From assembly GCA_024180945.1 (NCBI GenBank), contig JAKSGN010000020.1, positions 868,001 to 932,000 on the forward strand: a stretch of DNA of 64,000 nucleotides, in the 5' to 3' direction. Both the position numbers and the translations under genes were made by a program. The notes beneath the pieces are model-generated. The model did no database searches, was not told the DNA's origin, and saw only the letters and a list, made by a program, of their open reading frames with translations. Below are positions 37,761 to 46,873 of this stretch, in pieces (the stretch's first letter is position 1; every line of letters starts with the position of its first letter). The DNA is from Macrophomina tecta (lineage: Eukaryota; Ascomycota; Dothideomycetes; Botryosphaeriales; Botryosphaeriaceae).

Positions 37761-38424
37761 TTTCTGTTGGTTTCGACTCTATCATTCTCCTAGCAAGTGC
37801 GGGGCATAGGAAAGTACCTTTGAGTTGCTCGAAAAGGAAACGAGAAAGTGGGTTCTAGGCTGCAGACGGCGGCGGAGGATGGCCTCAAGCACTTTAACCG
37901 CGCAACACGCGTGTTGACCTCCAAAATGCAGGCGCCCTCGATGCCATCGCCTCACACGCAACTGTTGCCCCGGGCATGCGCGTATCCAGGCACATCCTCC
38001 CCATCCGTCTCCGCCAGAGCCAGCCGGCCGCCCGCTGGCTCAGCTGCTCAGCTGCTCTCACAGGCCTTGAGCTACGCGCCTGACGCTGCGCTTGCTATTG
38101 CTGCTCTGGTTGTTGTCTGCGCGGTGCGGTGGCCCTTCGGCCGTCGCGAGCAAGCAGGCGAGCTGCGCACCACGCGGCTGCTCTCCGCTCTGGAGGCCCG
38201 CGGCAGTCGGCGGCGAGGGCGGCGAGCAGGCGCGCCTGTATGTCTGTCCGCAGGGAGCGTCGAAGCATTCGTCCGGACGGCTGCTTCCACGCGCAGGTAC
38301 GCAGCACCTCTGGCGTTGTCCTTGCGCCTGCAGGAGCTGCGCTGCACTGCACTGCACTGCTGTGCATGTGGTGCATAAAAGTCATCGTAGCCACTTCAAC
38401 CCGCAACCAGGCCACGGCTGGCGT

Positions 38425-38432
38425 CGTGTGTT
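38425..38432. repeat. Left 8-bp target-site duplication
   Basis: CGTGTGTT directly before the left inverted repeat, identical to the eight bases after the right end (41293-41300). Eight bases is the hallmark length for hAT insertions. Confidence 0.95.
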
Positions 38433-38453
38433 CAGGGTGGCAATCAATTCAAT
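38433..38453 (+). repeat. Left terminal inverted repeat of the hAT element
   Basis: Starts CAGGGTGGCAATCAATTC; the first 21 bases match the reverse complement of the right end without mismatch. Confidence 0.96.
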
Positions 38454-38702
38454 AATATTGACGGTCAATCAATATTGACCAATGTCTTGGCAATCAATCA
38501 ATCAACTGAGGTCTGTCATTTTCGTCAATCAATCAATTGCTCCGGGCCAGTTGATTGACGATATTGATTGACGGCTTACCTTGTATAGAAAGCAGCTTTG
38601 ATGATCATCTCGCTCTTGTGGCGCTCAAGCCACGTCAGGCTAGCCTTTTATCTGATACACTCTTGGCACACAACGTGTCGGGCACATTCTCTTGGCAGCT
38701 AG

Positions 38703-38710
38703 TATATAAA
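38703..38710 (+). promoter_or_regulatory. TATA box of the transposase gene
   Basis: TATATAAA, 98 bases upstream of the transposase ATG at 38809 and inside the element, so the transposon carries its own promoter. Confidence 0.6.
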
Positions 38711-38808
38711 CGCTCTCTCAGAATGGCTAGAAGGGACAGCTGAATCTGCTCTTTCAGATCCGTTCTACATTTTCTCAGCAGCTCAGCAGCAACTCTCCCA
38801 CTATCAAG

Positions 38809-41055
38809 ATGGACTCTAGCAACGATCAACACTCTGTTTTAAGCCTCTCTAGCGCGCCCACTAGCCTCTTTTCCTCTCAACAGGACTCAGATCCTGCGCA
38901 ACCCACCAATCTTGCCGTTGATGGCCGAGGACCTGTACGCGAAGGGTGGGAGTACTTCCCATGGCAGAAATTCCGTGGATATCATGTCACAGAGTCAAAG
39001 CAGCGCAGCGGGTGGACTTGGGAGCACGCATATGACATTGAGGACGTAGAAGGGCGTACCCGCTGGGTCTGTATGTACTGCGTGCACAAGAAAGCCCACA
39101 AACCAGCTAGCTTCGCTGCTGCTGGCACTGATAATCAGGCAAGGCACCTGGTGACTGAGCACAAGGTTGAGGATCCTACAGGGAAGCGTCACGTCAAACG
39201 GGCCAAGATTTCAGTTGCTCAGCGGCTTGGACTGGATACGAATAGGCCTTCAGAGCAGGCCATTGTCAATCGCCTTGTCACATCATTCAATCCGGCGTAC
39301 TTCCAGCAACTACTCACTGATTGGGTCTCATCCGATAACATTCCTTTCCGCAAGCTTGAAAGCGAGAGATTCAGGCGCGTTCTTAGCTATTTGAATCCTG
39401 CAGTAACGTCTACTGGCAGCCTTCCAACACACTCTACTGTTCGTAAATGGCTACTTGATGAATTCAACCGCCATAAAGGGATCGTTGCTGAGCTTCTTCA
39501 GAGCTCACCTGGCCTTATACACCTTGCCTTTGACGGCTGGACGTCGTGTAATCACCTCTCTCTACTCGGTATTAACGTCTTCTTCCTTACGTTCTCTGGC
39601 ACGCTTCGCAAGTTCCTTATTGGCCTCCCACACGCCGAAGGACGGCATACTGGTGACAGCCTTGCGGAAGAGGTAGCCCAGATAATTATGGAATGGGGCA
39701 TTGGAGGGCAACTTGGCTACTTTGTCACGGATAACGCGTCAAACAACGACACGTGCATGGACGCGCTAGCTGAAGAGTTTGGCTTCAATCACAAGCACCG
39801 CCGCTTGCGCTGCATTGGCCATATCATAAACCTGGTAGTCCGCCAGATCCTCTTTGGCAAGGAAGCTGACGCGTTCGAGAACGACTGCGCTCAGCCAAAG
39901 GAGCTACTCGCTGAGCTCCTACTCTGGCGCAAGAAGGGCCCTATCGGCAAGCTTCACAATATCGTCCACTGGATTCAGCGCTCAAACCTTGTCTATCAGA
40001 GACTGCACCAACTTCAGCGGAACGAGCAAGCGTTGACTGGCGAAAACGGCCCTACCTACGAGGTTATAGAAGATAATGCGACACGATGGAACTCTACCTC
40101 CGCCATGATTGAGCGCGCAATCAAGCTACAGTCAGTCATTGACGCCCTCGTCCTCCACGAAGTTCAAGAATGGGATAAATACGTCAAGCCTCGCACTGCT
40201 AGTAGGACTCAGCCAATGCCAGCTAAGACAAAGAACAAGCCGGCAATCGTGGATGATTATCTAACCTCAGATGATTGGGCAACTCTTGCTGAATATCACT
40301 CCATCTTGAAGCCTTTTCATGAAGTCACAATCAGGCTACAAGCCAACCCAACTAGTGGTAGGTTTGGCGGCTTATGGGAAGTCCTTCCATGCATGGAGTA
40401 CCTGTTGAACAAGCTGGAGGAGGTCAAGATCCGCACAGATCAGTATCCTGACTCTCACTTCAAGGTGAACATCAATTTGGGGTGGGCTAAGCTAGATGAG
40501 TACTATCAGCTCCTTGATGATACTCCAGCTTACGTCGCAGCTTGCGCCCTTCACCCTGCCTACCGCTGGGAGTGGATTGAGGATCAGTGGGCATTCAAGA
40601 AGAGCTGGATCAAGAAGGCAAAGGCAGCTGTTCTAAAGCTCTGGAAGGATGAGTATCAGTCAATTGCTATTGCTGAGGACCCACAGCTACCGCAGAAGCG
40701 TAAACGCGAACATCTCAGCGAATTTGACAGCTGGCTTGCTGCCTCCAGGAGGACCAAGCATCTAGATCTGACCGAGGATGAGTACACCTACTGGCAGCTC
40801 GATACCTCTCCTACAGATGACGCAGTCACCAATCCAGTTGATTACTGGATACTACGCCGCCAGCAATACCCCCGCCTATCACGTATGGCTCTGGACCTCT
40901 TTTCTATACCGGCAATGTCGGCAGAGGTGGAGAGGATATTCAGTTTGGCAGGACAAATGGTGACGCCATTGCGCAATAGGCTGGAGGCCAATACTATAGC
41001 AGTTGGGCAGATACTACGCTCATGGAACGCAGAAGGCATCATTGAAAGAAGTTGA
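38809..41055 (+). CDS. hAT transposase with BED-type zinc finger
   Basis: Single-exon protein of 748 residues that would excise and reinsert the surrounding element. Residues 47-120 form a BED-like DNA-binding finger (WVCMYC with C88 and C91, then H113 and H118). The RNase-H-like catalytic core shows HLAFDGWTS with D242 and YFVTDNASNND with D308, the first two acidic residues of the hAT triad. CIGHIINLVV and DNATRWNST are further hAT blocks, with a long helical insertion between them and the end. The C-terminal dimerisation region begins at residue 704 (SAEVERIFSLAGQ, followed by LRNRL); the third acidic residue is probably a Glu here. No stop or frameshift is seen, so it is likely functional. 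Codon use and GC content are more moderate than in neighbouring host genes. Confidence 0.96.
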   Translation: MDSSNDQHSVLSLSSAPTSLFSSQQDSDPAQPTNLAVDGRGPVREGWEYFPWQKFRGYHVTESKQRSGWTWEHAYDIEDVEGRTRWVCMYCVHKKAHKPASFAAAGTDNQARHLVTEHKVEDPTGKRHVKRAKISVAQRLGLDTNRPSEQAIVNRLVTSFNPAYFQQLLTDWVSSDNIPFRKLESERFRRVLSYLNPAVTSTGSLPTHSTVRKWLLDEFNRHKGIVAELLQSSPGLIHLAFDGWTSCNHLSLLGINVFFLTFSGTLRKFLIGLPHAEGRHTGDSLAEEVAQIIMEWGIGGQLGYFVTDNASNNDTCMDALAEEFGFNHKHRRLRCIGHIINLVVRQILFGKEADAFENDCAQPKELLAELLLWRKKGPIGKLHNIVHWIQRSNLVYQRLHQLQRNEQALTGENGPTYEVIEDNATRWNSTSAMIERAIKLQSVIDALVLHEVQEWDKYVKPRTASRTQPMPAKTKNKPAIVDDYLTSDDWATLAEYHSILKPFHEVTIRLQANPTSGRFGGLWEVLPCMEYLLNKLEEVKIRTDQYPDSHFKVNINLGWAKLDEYYQLLDDTPAYVAACALHPAYRWEWIEDQWAFKKSWIKKAKAAVLKLWKDEYQSIAIAEDPQLPQKRKREHLSEFDSWLAASRRTKHLDLTEDEYTYWQLDTSPTDDAVTNPVDYWILRRQQYPRLSRMALDLFSIPAMSAEVERIFSLAGQMVTPLRNRLEANTIAVGQILRSWNAEGIIERS

Positions 41056-41271
41056 GGACTCTATACACGCGGGAGTAGCTATAGCTAGCAAGAGTTAGCT
41101 AGATTGTATGGCTATCAATCTCAACACTATGCCAAGCATCACGAGATTTTGCTACGTGAACCGTGTGTCAATCAATTCAATTCAATCAATATCAACACCT
41201 TATTGATCAATCAATTTGACCTTATTGGAAAATCCTATCAATCAATCAATCTGGACCCGATATTGACGTTG

Positions 41272-41292
41272 ATTGAATTGATTGCCACCCTG
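41272..41292 (-). repeat. Right terminal inverted repeat of the hAT element
   Basis: Ends GATTGCCACCCTG; perfect 21-base inverse of the left end. Confidence 0.96.
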
Positions 41293-41300
41293 CGTGTGTT
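41293..41300. repeat. Right 8-bp target-site duplication
   Basis: CGTGTGTT, identical to 38425-38432. Confidence 0.95.
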
Positions 41301-41618
41301 TGGCGGCCTGTCCTTTCAAACAGCTCAGTTTAGTCATGGCTGGATCCATTTCGAGCGAGCCGGTAGCTGGCGGCCGCACCTGGCGACTGCTCTCTCCTTC
41401 CTTGGCCGCGATGCCCGCTCCTGACAGCCCGGGCGTGCTGCCTTCCCTCCTGAGCGTGAGCACGCCGCCTTCCCTCCCCAGCGCTCGCTGTCGCGCTGCC
41501 TGCTCTCCTCAGCCAGCTCTTCTCTCTTCCTCTCTCTCTCCCTCTTCCACGCTCTTCGAAGTCTTTGTCATCGAACCGTGCGCTTTCAAATCTTTGCTCC
41601 CTGCTTTTCGTGCCCATC
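41301..41618. other. Short intergenic stretch right of the transposon
   Basis: About 320 bases, CT-rich towards its end (41510-41560), presumably promoter and leader of the next gene. No other feature is seen. Confidence 0.5.
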
Positions 41619-42164
41619 ATGGGCATTAGTGTCGACACCCTGACGGCCCTTGGGGCGTGGATGACGTTCTTCTCTTTTTTGTGGGTGGCGTTTGTTGGGG
41701 CGCCGGTTGGGCCGCTGGTGCTGCGTTTGTGGAGGGCCAGGAGGGACGGGCAAGAGGAGGAGCAGCCGGTGGTGCTGCCGGCGAGGGAGGAGGTGGAGGA
41801 GGTGGAGCCGGAGTGGTCGAAGACTCTTCGGGAACACATCAACGACGCTCTGGATGAGTGGAAGAGGAGGGCGGAGGAGAGGGAGAGGAGGGAGGAGAGG
41901 AGGGAGGAGAGGGAGAGGAGGGCGGAGGAGAGAGAGGAGAGGAGAGAGCAGAGAGAGGAGAGAAGAGAGGAGAGAGAGAGGAGAGCGGAGGAGAGAGAGG
42001 AGAGGAGAATGGAGAGAGAGAGGAGAGCGGAGGAGAGAGAGCTGAGGAGGGAGGAGAGAGAGAGGAGGGCGGAGGAGAGAGAGCTGAGGGATGTCATGGT
42101 CACGAACACCGAGGCCACTGCGGGCGCTTGGGCAACTCAGCAGCCCGCGCGACCATCATCTTAG
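41619..42164 (+). CDS. Membrane-anchored protein with a Glu/Arg single alpha-helix
   Basis: Predicted 181-residue protein of unknown function. I chose the ATG at 41619 (CCATCATGGG); an earlier in-frame extension is less protein-like. Residues 8-36 (ALGAWMTFFSFLWVAFVGAP and following) form one membrane span or uncleaved signal anchor, followed by a basic RLWRARR stop-transfer stretch. After an acidic linker (EEVEEVEPEW) and an amphipathic part (LREHINDALDEW), residues 82-157 are almost only Glu and Arg in EERERREERR-like repeats, with i to i+4 opposite charges expected to form a rigid single alpha-helix. The last 25 residues are ordinary. Such ER-helices act as spacers or lever arms in other proteins (known for single-alpha-helix domains). 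The coding DNA is almost pure purine, and the opposite strand is also open, so a strand artefact must be considered; the anchor and clean start favour plus. Confidence 0.5.
   Translation: MGISVDTLTALGAWMTFFSFLWVAFVGAPVGPLVLRLWRARRDGQEEEQPVVLPAREEVEEVEPEWSKTLREHINDALDEWKRRAEERERREERREERERRAEEREERREQREERREERERRAEEREERRMERERRAEERELRREERERRAEERELRDVMVTNTEATAGAWATQQPARPSS
41859..42090. repeat. 230-base purine-rich GAGAGG-type tract
   Basis: Imperfect GAG, GAGAGG and GGCGGAGGA units with only isolated C or T. It encodes the Glu/Arg helix. A tract this long can adopt triplex (H-DNA) form under supercoiling. Confidence 0.85.
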
Positions 42165-43476
42165 ATGATGGCTGGGCTAGTGGGCCTCCTGGGATTGGGC
42201 ACCCCAGTCGAGAGGCCTAGGCCTACATCAACGACATGTTCGCACCTCTACGCGGTGTTGATGACGAGTACTTCGGCTTTACGACAGTATGGACCGAAGG
42301 AAACCAAGACGAACATAACAACGAACAGAAGCCTTCCTCAAACGATCCCCACAGCGGCGGATTTTGCCTTTCGAACCGATCTGAACCAGATGCGGCTCAC
42401 TCGAATGCTTCGGGCTAATCGGATCGCCTCCGAACCATCCGAAACCAATCCACTCGACGCACTTTGAGCCAACGAAGTTGAACAACCCATACCATCACTC
42501 CGTGCTTCGAATCATTCCGAACGCCTTCGAATATGAATATCATCCGAACCGTCCATCTACTGCCCCTTCCCTTGAGCGAGCGGAGCTACACCGAACACTG
42601 CGCAGCATTTACCTATTTTCTCCACGAACATCTCGGCAGCGCCTCACCGACGGCCAACAGAAGACAGCCCAAAGCTCCACCACAATCTCGCATCGCCAAC
42701 CAAAGACCATGTCCATCACAACATCTCTGTTCGACAAGGAAGCCGCCATTTCGCAGTACGGACGCGGGGCTCCGCAATGACACTGACAACCAGCACTTCT
42801 CTGAAAGGCGCAAGCTCAAGGCATGGTAGGTCAGGTTGCTTCTGGCGGATTCTGGATGAGTTCTTCTCAAGCATTTCTCTCGGGCAGGTGGGCGGTCGCC
42901 GTCGAATGCCAAAGCTATGTGCGCATGGTTCGGGAAGGGAAGAAGCTGGCACGTTCAAAACATCGCTGGGATGCGATTCTCTCCGCTCATTGCTGTACCT
43001 TTGTTGACGAGGAATCGAAGACCGCGCTACCGCAATCCCGAATCACGACTGATGAAGCCTGCCAACCCAAAAGATTCCATGCCACCAACCATGTCAACTC
43101 AACGCCACGCAAATCACGAAATGCCAAGAAACTCATGGAGTCTGACGCGTGCAACCCACGACAAGCTTTTCGACAATGGCCCCATCGACATGACTACTTT
43201 TCTTCGGAGAAGGAACACCAGAAGTCCCCCTCGCTGGGAAACATTGCCTCCGATCAGATGACTGCTCAATTACTTCACGTGGCAACTTTGACAAAGTTTT
43301 TGGCTCTCTTTTGACTTCTCTTGATGCTGATTTGGATGAGTGTGTAATGGTCTCGAGTCCTGTACATAGATTTGCGTAGATAGCTAGATAGCCAAGATAG
43401 CATGGCCTCTGCTCCGCATTAAGTCATTTAATAATCTGCAGTCCTTCCTCGGCCAAGCCTGAACTCTTCACCCGGC
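42165..43476. other. Unresolved stretch, perhaps a small hypothetical gene
   Basis: No firm gene. Two protein-like frames exist: 42218-42418 plus (from an acceptor-like CCTAG; reads INDMFAPLRG then VDDEYFGFTTVWTEG) and 42887-43259 plus (ends WETLPPIR). An ATG with good context at 42709 (MSITTSLFDKEAA) could start a spliced gene using an intron 42827-42886 (GTAGGT...GGCAG), but I could not find one consistent set of exons. No domain is recognised. Confidence 0.3.
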
Positions 43477-44668
43477 CTATGAGCTCTGGATCTGAGCAAG
43501 CCACTGCTTGTCCGTCGGCGAGTTGACGCTGAAAGACCGCTCAACATCCAATTTTATGCCCGTGAAAAGCGAGTCTCGTAAAACCGCGGACGCGGAGCAT
43601 AATCGACAATCATGCATCGAGATGATCGCCGCCCTCCGGTGAGACGCCAAAATTCTCGTCACAAAAGTCTGCGGCTCGTCCAGGCGCATATGGTTGCATA
43701 GGAAGACTCCATGGCGCTCCAATGCCGTCCTTAACACGCGTAGCGTAACGTCGAGCGTGAAGTCCGTCCGCGTGCTCACCACCAAGCGGCCACCATCACC
43801 AACACCACCACCACCACCATCATGACTACCGCCTTCGATCACCAGCCCCTCCAAATCTAATTGCTGTTCAATCTGGTAAACCTGGCGCCGATACCCATCT
43901 CGAAAGGCGGGTCCGCGCGGGTAGCTCCGCAACCTAGCCCGCGGGCACTCGCCGCACTCGACGTCGACCTTGGCGGCCTCGGGCGGCGCTTCCTCGCGCG
44001 CGCGCTCCTGAACGTCGCGCATCTGCGCGTACGTGAACGCCAGGTGCGGGCACACGCGCAGCACGCCGTCGCTGCCGCGGCAGCGCCGCGAAGTGCGAGG
44101 GCGGGTGCAGCGCCTGGCAGCCGGCGCAGGGGCGGAGCACGACGGCGCTGCTGCTGCTGCTGCAGCGGCGGACGAGGCTGCTGCCGATGGCGGCCGCGCT
44201 TCCAAGCGCGCGCCCGAGGAGCTGTCGCGCCGCGAGCCAGGTGGATTCCGGTTGCGGCGGCGATGATGATGATGATGATGATGGGGCCGTTTGCTGCTGC
44301 TGCTGGACGAGGTGGTCTCGCTCGCGCTTCTCGCTATCGCAGGCCCGCGCGAAGTCGTCGCTGCGCACGCGTCGGAGGAAGGCGCGCGAGGCGTGGCGGA
44401 GGGGCGGCGCAGGCGCGCGGATGATGGGGGAGAAGCGCAGGGCCCGCGTGGTGGCGAGGAGAGCGAGGAAGTCGGCCGAGTCGCGGGGGATGTGCTGGGT
44501 GGCGAGGTAGTAGAGGACGTCCAGAGGGAGGCGGTGGAGGAAGCTGTGCTGGATGTTGTGCATTACGGCGTCGGTGGCTTGTTGTGGCAGCAGTTCGGCG
44601 CCGCTCTTCTGCTGGCGGAGGCGTGCGTGGCTCAGAAGGCTGAAAGGCCATCCTGCGAGCCCTGGCAT
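43477..44668 (-). CDS. F-box-like protein with apparent frameshift
   Basis: Two overlapping minus-strand frames appear to be one gene. The 5' part (from the ATG at 44668, or a preferable one at 44563, MHNIQHSF) has an F-box-like start, LHRLPLDVLYYLATQHI, then Ser and Gln runs and CAGCQALHPPSHF. The 3' part continues in the next frame with CRGSDGVLRVCPHLAFTY and VECGECPR and ends at 43477. Paired Cys-X2-Cys followed by Cys and Cys-Pro-His is a layout I remember from fungal F-box-type proteins, so the two halves belong together. No intron fits: the switch is within GCGGCGCTGCCGCGG near 44080-44092, so a one-base insertion, in the genome or the assembly, is the simplest explanation. F-box proteins select targets for SCF ubiquitin ligases; the target here is unknown. 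Coding repeats (ATG)n and (GCT)n give Ser and Ala runs. Confidence 0.5.
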
Positions 44669-46873
44669 TGCGGCCCGGCGGAGGAGGTGTGTTTTGTCTG
44701 CGGAAAGCTGTGGGATTGACTCCCACCAGACTTATATAGACTAATTTTGGGGCTCTCAACCAGGGATCCTGCATGCAACCGGGGACCAAGAAGAGCCTGT
44801 TGGAAATCTCGAGTGAGGCACGCTTCATGCATGGACAGAAATCCGTTCCATGAATGCTTCCTGTTGGCGGGCCTGGCAGAGGCTCGCTGGCCAAAGGTAG
44901 TTGGCTCAGCTTGGTCAGCCTCCACTCTTCCAATCATCTACTCGAGCATATACCTTTGCCGCATTGAGAGCATTGGTGCTCGGCTGCATGAGCACTGGCC
45001 GATGAGGCATGTTCGGAGGACATCAGTGGCGGAGAGGAGGACGATATGAACGGTGCCGAAGAGTTGGTGACGAGAGGGGGTTCTGGGCGATGATTGGCTC
45101 AACGTTGGGCTTTTTGCCGATTCGGGCCGCACCGGATTCAACAACCACAACCAATCACTTCCATGTCTTTCATTGACGGTTTAGTAGCGAAACTAGTGAG
45201 GCTGGCGGAGAAATAGTTCAATTTTCCGAAACTAACATCTAAGCTGCAAAACCCGGTGCTTATGGCTGCCAAGGCGCTAAGCCTGCTCTGCCTCAATAGA
45301 AAACACAGAGCACCCAGTGCAATGGCAGACACTGGGTTCCGTCTGAGCGCTCCTCAACGCTGGAGATGTCAAGGATCCGATAGGCAGGCAGGCCCGTCTT
45401 TTTTCTGGCCGAAAGACCGGCTCTGCGAAGGCCGCTGCACGTGTACACAACCGCATCATAGTGCATGACAATGCGCCTCATCGCCTGAGGCCAGTCTGGC
45501 TCCAGCTTCCGGCCAAGCACATCGAATGCGCAAAAATGCCACGGCTCCTCGATTCGAATGCCTTAAGCTTTCACTCTGCGGACTGCGGCCGAGGCGTTGG
45601 AGGTATCCACACGACACTTGTTCACTGGTTTGACAGCGCTGCTGGCAGATCAGGAGAACGAGCAGGCTCGGTAGTTCTAGATGGTGATGAGCCCCCGCCC
45701 TCCAAGAAATCCAAACGATCGGCGTGTCAGCGTAGTGCAAGGGAGCGTTTCGCAGTTGTGCGGCGAGGAGCGCTGGGGCTGAAGCACGCGCATGTTGCCA
45801 CGAATCACGAAGTAGGCTGACGCTTCGCCAGGAACGAGGAGAAAGAGCGGGACAATAGCAATCCCCCCTCCGGAGCGCCTCGCCTCCAGATCTCGCTTGA
45901 CACAAGCGCTGGCAAGCCAAGAAAGTAGCGAAGAAGTGGCGCAGTTGGATGGCGGAAAAGCCTGGCCGAGCCGGCTGTAACCTGCAGGCGGGGGCATCGA
46001 GCTACCACGTATCGCGTGTTCTTTTTGTACAGTGAGCAACAGACTCGGTAACTTTGGTTCTGCTGTGTTATGTGAAGGGCGGCTCGCTGGACTATAAAGA
46101 CGAGCGTGGCCCGACTTGTTGCGGTAGGATCATTAGTAATATCATCGCTATCTTCAACGCGATTCAAAATAATAGACCATTCAGGCTGCCCTCGAGGTTT
46201 TTCATTGCTTCGTTTTGGGGGTTGCGTTCAAGGATCGGTCGAACCCTTTGCGAGTCATCTCTGGAAGCAGCTGACAAGACATGCATCCGAAAAAGAAACG
46301 CCATCTACACTTTGAAGCGGTGAAAATTTGCATTATTCTAGACTGGCGGATACAATTCTTATCTCGAAAAAAAAGTGTGGCTTCGGCATAACTAAAACGA
46401 GCTGATAGAGAGCAAGCGCTGAAATATTGAGCAATGTGCTTGATCTGAAGCATGAAGAAGTCTATCGGGAATCCAAAGAGCGGCAAGAGAAGCGGCAGAG
46501 CAAAAGACAGACCAAAAGGGAAACATTCAGCGACGTGTTGCGGCCAGGAAGAAGGTTGGGTTTGTTTCTAAGTTGAGTGGTCCTGCCAGACTTCTGGCAG
46601 GCCGCAGCGCACCTGTCGTGAATATGTGAGTTACAGTTCAACATCAGCAGATGATTGACTACCAGCGCTAATCGAGACCGGAGAGCCCTCTGAGCCAGAT
46701 GAGGTGTCGGAACGGGATGAGGTGCTAAATAGCCCGGGATGGATTTCGTGTCGTCTAACAGACGGATGTAGCGCCATGAATGGTTGGCCACGTCGAGGAG
46801 GGCTACGGTTGACTCTGCAGGGGCCGACGCAAACGGGATCCGGGCTCTAGAAAAGGTGACGACTGCGCTCCCA
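44669..46873. other. Intergenic, no supported gene
   Basis: About 2.2 kb. Overlapping short frames at 45.4-46.2 kb lack domains and consistent splice sites. The right end may be the 3' region of the Zn2Cys6 gene, whose last exon could extend by splicing below 46874. Confidence 0.5.

Larger units (their letters stand above)
36596..38432. other. Degenerate accessory DNA before the transposon
   Basis: No complete gene. It contains the P450-like fragment and CTC microsatellite described separately. From 37.8 kb to the hAT insertion at 38433 there are only short GC-rich frames. The right flank of the transposon (from 41293) does not continue any recognisable gene, so the element interrupted non-coding or already decayed DNA. 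Confidence 0.55.
38433..41292 (+). mobile_element. Complete hAT-superfamily DNA transposon (2,860 bp)
   Basis: A full-length element bounded by perfect 21-bp terminal inverted repeats and a perfect 8-bp target duplication, CGTGTGTT. It contains one uninterrupted transposase gene (38809-41055) with its own TATA box. Both subterminal regions carry many copies of TCAATCAA or its complement TTGATTGA (about 38455-38575 left and 41165-41285 right), a pattern expected for transposase-binding sites in hAT elements. Termini begin CAGGGTGGC, a common hAT start. Perfect ends, perfect duplication and an intact frame indicate a recent insertion, and the element could be autonomous. It landed in gene-poor DNA beside a decayed fragment. 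Confidence 0.97.

Noticed and set aside
41330..42118. 262-codon Ser/Leu-rich frame on minus across the purine tract
   Set aside because: It is the complement of the GAG-type repeat. The plus strand has a better start, a membrane anchor and a non-repetitive C-terminus.
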